Shown piece after piece: positions 8,594 through 14,429 of a stretch of DNA of 33,147 nucleotides. The notes below the pieces were generated by a model, which was not told the origin of the DNA, did no database searches, and worked only from the letters and a program-made list of their open reading frames with translations. Position numbers and translations under genes: made by a program. The first letter of the stretch is position 1, and each line of letters opens with the position of its first letter. Source of the stretch: Sphingomonas faeni (GTDB taxonomy: Bacteria; Pseudomonadota; Alphaproteobacteria; Sphingomonadales; Sphingomonadaceae); the NCBI RefSeq assembly GCF_024273235.1, contig NZ_JANBVH010000046.1:1-33147 (forward strand). Reading direction: 5' to 3'.

Positions 8594-9745
8594 ATGGCTA
8601 AGCTTACGATCCGTCCGGTCGAGACGAAGAAGGACCGGAAAATCTTCATCGATCTTCCGTTCCGACTGTACGCCGACGATCCCAACTGGGTGCCACCGCT
8701 GAAGTCCGAGGCGCTCGGGCTGATCACGCCCGAGAAGAACGGCTGGTTCAGCCATGCCAAGGCGCAATTATTCGTCGCCGAGGAGGACGGCCGGGCGGTC
8801 GGCCGCATCTCCGCGCACATCGATACGCTCGCGCTGACGATGCCGCCCGAGCAGGGCTTCGGGCCCGGCGTCGGCCAATGGGGCCTGATGGAGGCCGAGC
8901 GGCAGGACATCTTCCAGGCGCTGCTCGCCCGCGCCGAGGACTGGCTGCGCGAACAAGGCATGACGCGGGCGCTCGGGCCGATCAGCATGTCGATCTGGGA
9001 GGAGCCGGGGCTGTTGATCGACGGTTACGATCATCCGCCGACGATCATGATGGGCCACGCCAAGCGCGAATATCGCGGCTGGATCGAATGGGCGCAGTAT
9101 CGCCCGGTCAAACGGCTGATGACCTACGAGGTCGACGTCACGAAGCAGTTCCCGCCGATCGTCCAGCGGATCATCAAGTCGGGCGAGAAGAACCCACGGA
9201 TCAGCGTCCGCAACGTCGACAAGACCAAGTTCGAGGAGGAGGCGGCGATCATCCTGTCGATCCTCAACGACGCGTGGCGCGACAATTGGGGGTTCGTGCC
9301 GTTGACCCCGCCGGAGATCAAGGACGTCGGCGTCAAACTGAAGCCGATCGTCTTCAACGACCTGATCCGGATCGCCGAGCTGGACGGCAAGCCGGTCGCG
9401 TTCATGATCACGCTTCCCGACCTGAACGAGGCGATCAAGCCGCTGAACGGCAGCCTTCTGCCGTTCGGCTGGGCGAAACTGTTGTGGTGGTTGCGCAAGC
9501 CCAAGGTGCGGACGGTGCGCGTGCCGCTGATGGGTGTCGTGAAGGAATTACAGGCGTCGCGGATGGCGAGCCAACTGGCCTTCATGATGATCGAATACAT
9601 CCGCCGGGCCTCGGTCGAGCATTACGACGCTAAGCGTGCGGAGATCGGCTGGATTCTCGACGACAATCAGGGGATGCGGTCGATCGCCGAGACGATCGAG
9701 AGCCGGGTTAACAAGGTGTACCAGGTGTACGAGCGGACGCTGTAG
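8594..9745 (+). CDS. GNAT-fold N-acyltransferase, candidate bacterial ceramide synthase
   Basis: Soluble protein of 383 residues that opens with the conserved MAKLTIRPVETKKDRKIF and then DDPNWVPPL, the signature of an alphaproteobacterial family often labelled GNAT acyltransferase or, misleadingly, dATP pyrophosphohydrolase. An acyltransferase-like segment (VAEEDGRAVGRISAHI, about 55-75) is visible, as is a second region near 330-360 (EIGWILDDNQGM). ATG at 8594 is chosen because AGGAA lies at 8583-8587 and the conserved N-terminus begins there; an in-frame ATG at 8522 would add 24 unconserved residues. In Caulobacter, as I recall it, a member of this family in the ceramide cluster is the bacterial ceramide synthase that acylates the sphingoid amine. 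With spt, acp and the reductase about 6-8 kb away, the same role is plausible here, not proven. Confidence 0.75.
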   Translation: MAKLTIRPVETKKDRKIFIDLPFRLYADDPNWVPPLKSEALGLITPEKNGWFSHAKAQLFVAEEDGRAVGRISAHIDTLALTMPPEQGFGPGVGQWGLMEAERQDIFQALLARAEDWLREQGMTRALGPISMSIWEEPGLLIDGYDHPPTIMMGHAKREYRGWIEWAQYRPVKRLMTYEVDVTKQFPPIVQRIIKSGEKNPRISVRNVDKTKFEEEAAIILSILNDAWRDNWGFVPLTPPEIKDVGVKLKPIVFNDLIRIAELDGKPVAFMITLPDLNEAIKPLNGSLLPFGWAKLLWWLRKPKVRTVRVPLMGVVKELQASRMASQLAFMMIEYIRRASVEHYDAKRAEIGWILDDNQGMRSIAETIESRVNKVYQVYERTL

Positions 9746-9811
9746 GGGCGCAGTTTTGGCGGCGCTGGCGTCTTAGCGGGGCTGACGTCTTGGCGAGGCT
9801 GACTGCTTTCA
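9745..9811. repeat. Imperfect 17-bp tandem repeats after the acyltransferase gene
   Basis: Three units at 9761-9777, 9778-9794 and 9795-9811 share the pattern GGxGCTGxCGTCTTxGC; a weaker first unit may start at 9745. They follow the stop codon directly and precede a large inverted repeat. No coding function is apparent. The stretch 9746-10221 as a whole carries only these repeats and two inverted-repeat elements. Confidence 0.55.
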
Positions 9812-9836
9812 GGAGCGACTTCCAGGGAGGGCTTAC

Positions 9837-9952
9837 TTCCCCCCTCCCTGGAACGGAGGGGCCGGGGGTGGGTCGGCCCGCTTGAGCCAATGCCGTCTGG
9901 AGTGCGCGGACACCGACCCACCCCCAACCCCTCCCTTCCAGGGAGGGGGGAA
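9837..9952. repeat. 40-bp inverted repeat, family A
   Basis: Arms 9837-9876 and 9913-9952 are reverse complements with about three mismatches, separated by a 36-base spacer. The arm contains CTCCCTGGAA...GGGGGTGGGTCGG. A second copy of the family is at 12781-12889. The size and terminal symmetry suggest a MITE- or REP-doublet (BIME-like) element. Confidence 0.88.
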
Positions 9953-10049
9953 TGTCGGCCTGCATCCAGCCCGATCGGCCTTCAGATTCGTTAGACTCTA
10001 GACGTTCGACGGCAGGCACGGCCGTAATCGGCAAATCCGAACAAGCCAG

Positions 10050-10152
10050 CCTCCCCGGCGAAGGCCGGGGCCCAGTTGGAAAGCCCGGAATAACGAAACG
10101 CAACCTTCGTTACCGACGTCTCCCAACTGGACCCCGGCCTACGCCGGGGAGG
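10050..10152. repeat. 30-bp inverted repeat, family B
   Basis: Arms of about 30 bases (10050-10079 and 10123-10152) match as reverse complements at 28 of 30 positions; the arm begins CCTCCCCGGCG and ends CCAGTTGG. A related element lies at 26815-26912, in which one arm is more diverged. No gene is visible from here to 10221. Confidence 0.85.
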
Positions 10153-10221
10153 TAACCGCAGCTGGGCCGGGCTACGTCCGAAGGCTGGATGGGGTCTCGC
10201 TCCTGCGACCGATGCTACCCA

Positions 10222-10548
10222 CTACTCCCGCTTCCCCCTACCGAACGGCATCTTCAGCGTCACCGCTCCGCCCTGTCCGCTTGCGCCGGGCAGTTCGGTA
10301 CGAATGGCGTGGACATTGCCCGCGCCGCCACCGGGCAACCGAAACGACAGTGGATCGCCGCGTGCAGGCTGGACCGGCTCGGCAAGCGTCCCGAGTCGAC
10401 GGTCGGTCGGCCGCGCGCAGACCACGATCTCGCCGTCGGGATCGGCCTGCACCGGACACGGCATCGTCGCGCGCGCCACGCGCTTGCGCAGTTCCGGTGG
10501 CAGCGGCGGCCCGGCTACCGCCTGGAGCAGGAGCAGGCCGACCAGCAT
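10222..10548 (-). CDS. Small secreted protein of unknown function
   Basis: Protein of 108 residues with a short hydrophobic N-terminus (MLVGLLLLQAVAGPPLP) that looks like a signal peptide. It has a motif with two cysteines, CPVQADPDGEIVVCAR, at about 31-46; the DGEIVVC pattern recurs in many small uncharacterised sphingomonad exported proteins and may form a disulfide in the periplasm. The C-terminus is basic and glycine-rich. Its ATG at 10548 abuts the TAG of the upstream barrel-protein gene, with GGAGG inside that gene's last codons as ribosome site, so the two are co-translated. No enzymatic motif is seen. The opposite strand is also open here, but codon position bias and the ribosome site favour this strand. 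Confidence 0.7.
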   Translation of the reverse strand: MLVGLLLLQAVAGPPLPPELRKRVARATMPCPVQADPDGEIVVCARPTDRRLGTLAEPVQPARGDPLSFRLPGGGAGNVHAIRTELPGASGQGGAVTLKMPFGRGKRE

Positions 10549-11352
10549 CTAGAACCTCCGCGATACCCCGGCATACACCCGCGCATCGGGGGTATCGTGG
10601 TTCAGCCCCGCAGCGCCGAGCATGTCGAACTGGAGATCGTCGCTCGCCATCCAGGCCAGCGACAGCGCGGCGAGCGCCTGCGACGTATGCCTTTCCGGAT
10701 CGTCGTCGCGCAACGCCTGCAGCTCGCCGGTCAGCGTCACCGCCTTGGATACCGCGACCGACAGGCCGGCGGTCGAGCTATACGCCAGATGCCGGCCGTT
10801 GCCGTCCTGATCGACCGCCGCATCGATCTCCGGCGTCAGATCCAGCGATACGGAATCCGACAATTCGTAGGTCAACGGCACGAGAAACCCCGCGCCCCAG
10901 TCGCCCGCACCGATCGACGACCGCCCGACCGGCAGCGTGACGAACGGCAGCACCGATACCGACAGATCCGAGCCGTCCGGGTGGTGGAGGTTCGCCTTCA
11001 TCCCCAGCGAAACGTCGCCGACTCCGTTCACCGAGTCGACCCCGGTCGAGTCGCGCATCCGGTCATGCCCGAACGGCGTCCAGCCGATCCGGGCCTCGAT
11101 CGTGTCGCTGACGCCGACGCGGACCAGCGTGTCGCCGAACAGGATGTTGTCCTCGCGCGAGCCCGGCTGGTCGTCGCGCGTCCAGTCGGCCAGCGACGTC
11201 TCGACCGAGATGCGCCCCGGTGCGATCGTGCAGGCGGGCGTGTCGAGGCCCGGCCGATCCGGGCAATATTCGCGTTCCTGCGCTGCCGCATTACCGGGAA
11301 GAGTCGTCAGGGTAAGACCGAAAAGTGCGACGCCGAGCAGCAGTCGCCTCAC
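10549..11352 (-). CDS. Outer-membrane beta-barrel protein (phenol-degradation MetA/transporter-like family)
   Basis: Exported protein of 267 residues. The signal peptide runs to about residue 25 (cleavage after GNAAA). The mature protein consists of alternating beta strands rich in S, D, G and aromatic residues and ends in RRF, a C-terminal phenylalanine expected for insertion by the BAM complex. Two cysteines (EYCPDRPGLDTPACT) near the mature N-terminus may pair. The overall pattern resembles the family annotated as transporter or phenol-degradation MetA, for which substrates are mostly unknown. GTG start at 11352 overlaps the exonuclease III stop as GTGA, and the next gene starts at the following base, giving a three-gene translationally coupled set. 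The barrel call is secure; the transported compound cannot be told. Confidence 0.78.
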   Translation of the reverse strand: MRRLLLGVALFGLTLTTLPGNAAAQEREYCPDRPGLDTPACTIAPGRISVETSLADWTRDDQPGSREDNILFGDTLVRVGVSDTIEARIGWTPFGHDRMRDSTGVDSVNGVGDVSLGMKANLHHPDGSDLSVSVLPFVTLPVGRSSIGAGDWGAGFLVPLTYELSDSVSLDLTPEIDAAVDQDGNGRHLAYSSTAGLSVAVSKAVTLTGELQALRDDDPERHTSQALAALSLAWMASDDLQFDMLGAAGLNHDTPDARVYAGVSRRF

Positions 11353-12119
11353 CGCAACCGGACCCAGGTCGGCGCGTGGTCGCTGGCCTTTTCACGGCCG
11401 CGATACGCCTTGTCGACGCCGGCATCGATCATCCGGTCGGCGGCCTGCGGGCTGAGTAGCAGATGGTCGATGCGGAACCCGGCATCGCGCTGCCATGCGC
11501 CGGCCTGGTAATCCCAGAACGTCCAGACGCCGCCCTTCGGAAATTGCGTGCGGAGCGCGTCGGTCCAGCCCTGCGCGACGAGCGCACGGTAATGCTCGCG
11601 GCTTTCGGGCTGCATCAGCGCATCGTCCTGCATCGCGCGGACCGAGTAGGTGTCGTCGTCGTTGGCGATGACGTTGTAGTCGCCCGCGAGGATCGCCGGC
11701 TTTTCCTCGGCCAGCAGCACGCGCGCACGGTCGGCGAGACGGTCCATCCAGCGGAGTTTATAGTCGAATTTCGGGCCCGGCTGCGGATTGCCGTTGGGGA
11801 GATACAGCGCGGCGACGATCAGGCCGTCGACTTCCGCCTCGATATAGCGGCTATGCTCGTCCTCGGGTTCGCCTTCCAGACCACGCTGACGCAAGACAGG
11901 CGTGCCGCTCTTGGCGAGGATCGCGACGCCGTTCCACGCCTTCTGGCCGTGCCAGACAGCCCCGTAGCCGACCGCTTCCATGTCCGCGATCGGGAACGTC
12001 TCGTCGCTCGACTTCAGTTCCTGGAGGCATACGATGTCGGGCTGTTCTTCGACGAGATACTCGATCAGCCGCGGCAACCGCGCCTTGATGCCGTTGACGT
12101 TGTACGTGACGATTTTCAT
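11349..12119 (-). CDS. xth: Exodeoxyribonuclease III
   Basis: DNA-repair nuclease of the exonuclease/endonuclease/phosphatase family, 256 residues. It removes 3' blocks and cuts at abasic sites in base-excision repair, with Mg2+. Visible motifs are YNVNGIKAR at the N-terminus with N7, metal ligand E34 in LQELKSSD, AGDYN in the centre, WTFWDYQ, and SDHAPTWV at the end with the catalytic D-H pair. ATG at 12119 starts exactly at MKIVTYNVNG, the family N-terminus; upstream in-frame ATGs lie inside the Fe-S carrier gene and are not used. The gap to that gene is seven bases, so both probably share an mRNA. Confidence 0.95.
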   Translation of the reverse strand: MKIVTYNVNGIKARLPRLIEYLVEEQPDIVCLQELKSSDETFPIADMEAVGYGAVWHGQKAWNGVAILAKSGTPVLRQRGLEGEPEDEHSRYIEAEVDGLIVAALYLPNGNPQPGPKFDYKLRWMDRLADRARVLLAEEKPAILAGDYNVIANDDDTYSVRAMQDDALMQPESREHYRALVAQGWTDALRTQFPKGGVWTFWDYQAGAWQRDAGFRIDHLLLSPQAADRMIDAGVDKAYRGREKASDHAPTWVRLR

Positions 12120-12126
12120 GGGACGG

Positions 12127-12465
12127 TCAGACCGAGAAGCTGGAGCCGCAGCCGCAACCGGACGCGGCGTTGGGGTTCTCGACCTTGAACGCGGCGCCGG
12201 CGAGCGACTCGACGTAATCGACCGCACAACCGCGGACGAGGTCGATGCTGACGCTGTCGACGACAAGCTTCACGCCGTCATGCTCGGCGATGACGTCGTC
12301 GGACTCGACCGAGTCGGCGAATCCGAATTTATACTGGAACCCGGAACAGCCGCCGCCGTCGACCGAGAGCCGGAGGATCGCCGGCTTCCCCTGCTTGACG
12401 GCGATCGCCGCGACGCGCGCCGCGGCGGAGGGGGTGAGAATGATGTCGGGAGCCAGCGTTGCCAT
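12127..12465 (-). CDS. erpA: A-type iron-sulfur carrier protein (ErpA/IscA/HesB family)
   Basis: HesB-like protein of 112 residues that receives Fe-S clusters and delivers them to apo-enzymes. The three conserved cysteines are visible: one in GGGCSGFQYKF near residue 38 and two in SGCGCGSSFSV at the C-terminus. The start at ATG 12465 gives MATLAPDIILTPSAA, a normal family N-terminus; further in-frame upstream codons encode a low-complexity leader and are not credible. It is followed by xth with a seven-base gap. Symbol erpA is preferred over iscA because no isc genes are adjacent and alphaproteobacteria commonly encode ErpA next to xth or dgt; iscA-type function cannot be excluded. Confidence 0.92.
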   Translation of the reverse strand: MATLAPDIILTPSAAARVAAIAVKQGKPAILRLSVDGGGCSGFQYKFGFADSVESDDVIAEHDGVKLVVDSVSIDLVRGCAVDYVESLAGAAFKVENPNAASGCGCGSSFSV

Positions 12466-12599
12466 GGCTTGGAGATAGGGGGTCGAGTAACCTGCGGCAA
12501 CCTCGGGGTTTGTGTCCGAAAGGTTCCGGGACCGGGACCGGTGGCTCGCCGGTAGGACCGGCACTGCTGCCTCGGCGTAGGACCCGCACCGCCGCCTCG

Positions 12600-12683
12600 C
12601 CCGTCATCCCAGCGAAAGCTGGGATCTCATGCTGATGGTCCGTCCCCGTGGTGGGATATCCCAGCTTCCGCTGGGATGACGGG
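12600..12683. repeat. Inverted repeat, family C (GTCATCCCAGC type)
   Basis: The left arm near 12600-12628 (CGTCATCCCAGCGAAAGCTGG) and right arm near 12653-12683 mirror each other; each arm is itself a short hairpin. A third partial arm follows at about 12688-12701. This is a very common sphingomonad intergenic repeat. It lies in the 443-base gene-free stretch 12466-12908 together with a family A element and two roughly 24-base direct repeats at 12551-12599; I see no gene there. Confidence 0.85.
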
Positions 12684-12780
12684 GATGCGTTGGGATGACG
12701 GGTGCGCTTTGGGAGAGGGGCGGGCGTAGATTTCTCAGGGTGTCGGTCGGACCAGCCCATGTACCCGTTCGTGCAACGTC

Positions 12781-12889
12781 TCCCCTCCCTGGAAGGGAGG
12801 GGTCGGGGGTGGGTCGGCTTCCGCATGGAGCGAGGGTGGCGGCACAAGCTGGCCTACCCACCCCCAGCCCCTCCCTTTCAGGGATGGGA
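12781..12889. repeat. 37-bp inverted repeat, family A copy
   Basis: Arms 12781-12817 and 12853-12889 are imperfect reverse complements and share sequence with the arms at 9837-9952. It ends 19 bases before the stop codon of the convergently read M23 peptidase gene, so it may also protect or end that transcript. Confidence 0.85.
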
Positions 12890-12908
12890 GCCTCAAGCCC
12901 CAGTCAGC

Positions 12909-13694
12909 TCAATCCTGCGCGGCGGGGCCGCCGGTGGAGACGGGGATCGCGTTGACCGAGCGGTCCTGTGCGGCAAGCAGGTAATCCGCGGTCGTCAGGA
13001 AGGGGATCGGGTTGACGGCGTGGCCGTCGATACGGACTTCATAGTGAAGATGCGGGCCGGTCGAGCGGCCGGTGGAGCCCATCAGCGCGATCAGCTGGCC
13101 GCGGGTCACGCGCGTGTTGTCGGCGACCAGGATCTTCGAAAGGTGACCGTAGCGGGTGGCGATACCCTTGCCGTGGTTCAGCTCGACCATGTTGCCATAG
13201 CCGCCCTGGCGACCGGCGTGCGCGACGACACCGTCGGCGGTTGCGTAGATCGGCGTGCCGACCGGGCCGGGGATATCGACGCCGGCATGCATCGCCGCGG
13301 TGCCGCGGAACGGATCCGAGCGGATGCCGAAATTGCTGGTGAACGACAGCGAGTGGACGGGCTGGACCGACGGGATCGCGATCACGCCCTGCTGGGTGGC
13401 GTCGAGCTTCTTCCAGGTCTGGAACAGCGTGCGGAACTGCGCGTCGGCGCGGAGATCGGCACTGGCTTCCTCGGTGTTGGCGGCGATCATCGGACCACCG
13501 GTCGCGGCGCGGGCACCGTGCGCCTGGCTTGCGACCTGCTTAGCAGGCCCCCCGACCTGTGCTTCAGCGGCCGACGCGAACCCGGCGACACCCATCGTCG
13601 CGGCGATCGCATATTGCCCGATCGAAGAGAATGTACGCACCGCGAACACCGCCTTGAGGCGTGTCATGATGGCAGCAGCGGTAAAATCGACCAT
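12909..13694 (-). CDS. M23-family (LytM domain) peptidoglycan peptidase
   Basis: Exported protein of 261 residues with a hydrophobic N-terminal segment at about 28-45 ending in ASAAEAQ, a likely signal peptide. The LytM/peptidase M23 domain spans about 118-235. All zinc and catalytic residues are visible: H136 and D140 in MHAGVDIPG, H184 in RYGHLSK, and H215 and H217 in GPHLHYEV. Because the full HxxxD and HxH sets are present, it is expected to be an active Zn endopeptidase cutting peptide cross-bridges in peptidoglycan, unlike the degenerate EnvC or NlpD activators. The 270 bases upstream (13695-13964) hold no gene that I can support. It stands alone between repeat clusters and the bcp gene. 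Confidence 0.93.
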   Translation of the reverse strand: MVDFTAAAIMTRLKAVFAVRTFSSIGQYAIAATMGVAGFASAAEAQVGGPAKQVASQAHGARAATGGPMIAANTEEASADLRADAQFRTLFQTWKKLDATQQGVIAIPSVQPVHSLSFTSNFGIRSDPFRGTAAMHAGVDIPGPVGTPIYATADGVVAHAGRQGGYGNMVELNHGKGIATRYGHLSKILVADNTRVTRGQLIALMGSTGRSTGPHLHYEVRIDGHAVNPIPFLTTADYLLAAQDRSVNAIPVSTGGPAAQD

Positions 13695-13964
13695 TGGTCC
13701 CCGACAAAAAAATGCAGGGCCGTTCGCCCCCAGGCGGACGGCTCCGAAACTCTGTCCTGACTCGCAGCCCCTCCGCGCACCAGACGAGTGGAGTTAGGCC
13801 GGATACCGCCGCGACGGGCAAGAGCGCGGCCCCGTTCGCGCGGCGGAGCGGCAGGCTGATACGGCGAGTTGATGGATTCGCCGGCCTGGCGCAGGGAACG
13901 ATCGCAGAACGCCGCCGAAGGCCGACGGAATCTCCGCGAATCTCCGCCCGTTACCGCTAGCAGT

Positions 13965-14429
13965 TCAGAGCGCCTTTGCGGCTGCCAGCACGGCTTCGGC
14001 ATGGCCCGGAACGCGGACCTTGCGCCACGTCTTCGCCAATGTGCCGTCGGCGCCGAACAGGAACGTCGCGCGCTCGATCCCCATGTACTTCTTGCCGTAC
14101 ATCGCCTTCTCGACCCAGACGCCGAACGCCTCGCAGGCGACGCCGTCGACATCGCTGGCGAGTCGTACGGTAAGCGCGTGCTTGGCGCTGAATTTCGCGT
14201 GGGAGGCTGGCGTGTCCTTCGAGATGCCGACGATCTTCACGCCCGCCGCCTCGAACGCGTCGGCAAGCGCGGAAAAATCCTTCGCCTCCGTGGTGCAGCC
14301 CGAGGTGTCGTCCTTCGGGTAGAAATACACCACGAGCGGCGCGCCGAGGCTCGCCAGCGACACGGCGGCCTCGTTGCCCGCATCGTTGATCGTGACCGTC
14401 ACGTCCGGAATCTTCGACCCGTCATCCAT
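13965..14429 (-). CDS. bcp: Thioredoxin-dependent peroxiredoxin (BCP/PrxQ family)
   Basis: Thiol peroxidase of 154 residues that reduces H2O2 and organic hydroperoxides using thioredoxin. Peroxidatic cysteine C45 sits in KDDTSGCTTEA, where the usual proline before the glycine is replaced by serine. Position 50, where many PrxQ proteins carry the resolving cysteine, is lysine; C99 in VACEAFG is the only other clear candidate. ERATFLF and the WRKV segment are typical of the family. The ATG at 14429 lies inside the end of glnE (eight-base overlap), so both are in one transcript. The call is firm; whether it works by a one-Cys or atypical two-Cys cycle is open. Confidence 0.92.
   Translation of the reverse strand: MDDGSKIPDVTVTINDAGNEAAVSLASLGAPLVVYFYPKDDTSGCTTEAKDFSALADAFEAAGVKIVGISKDTPASHAKFSAKHALTVRLASDVDGVACEAFGVWVEKAMYGKKYMGIERATFLFGADGTLAKTWRKVRVPGHAEAVLAAAKAL

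Noticed and set aside
1261..12889. CRISPR array from the many repeats
   Set aside because: The repeats are inverted, of different families, not regularly spaced, and no cas gene is present.
13694..13960. Plus-strand 88-codon frame in the gap between the M23 gene and bcp
   Set aside because: Arg/Pro/Ser-rich composition typical of antisense or noncoding high-GC frames, no ribosome site, no motif.
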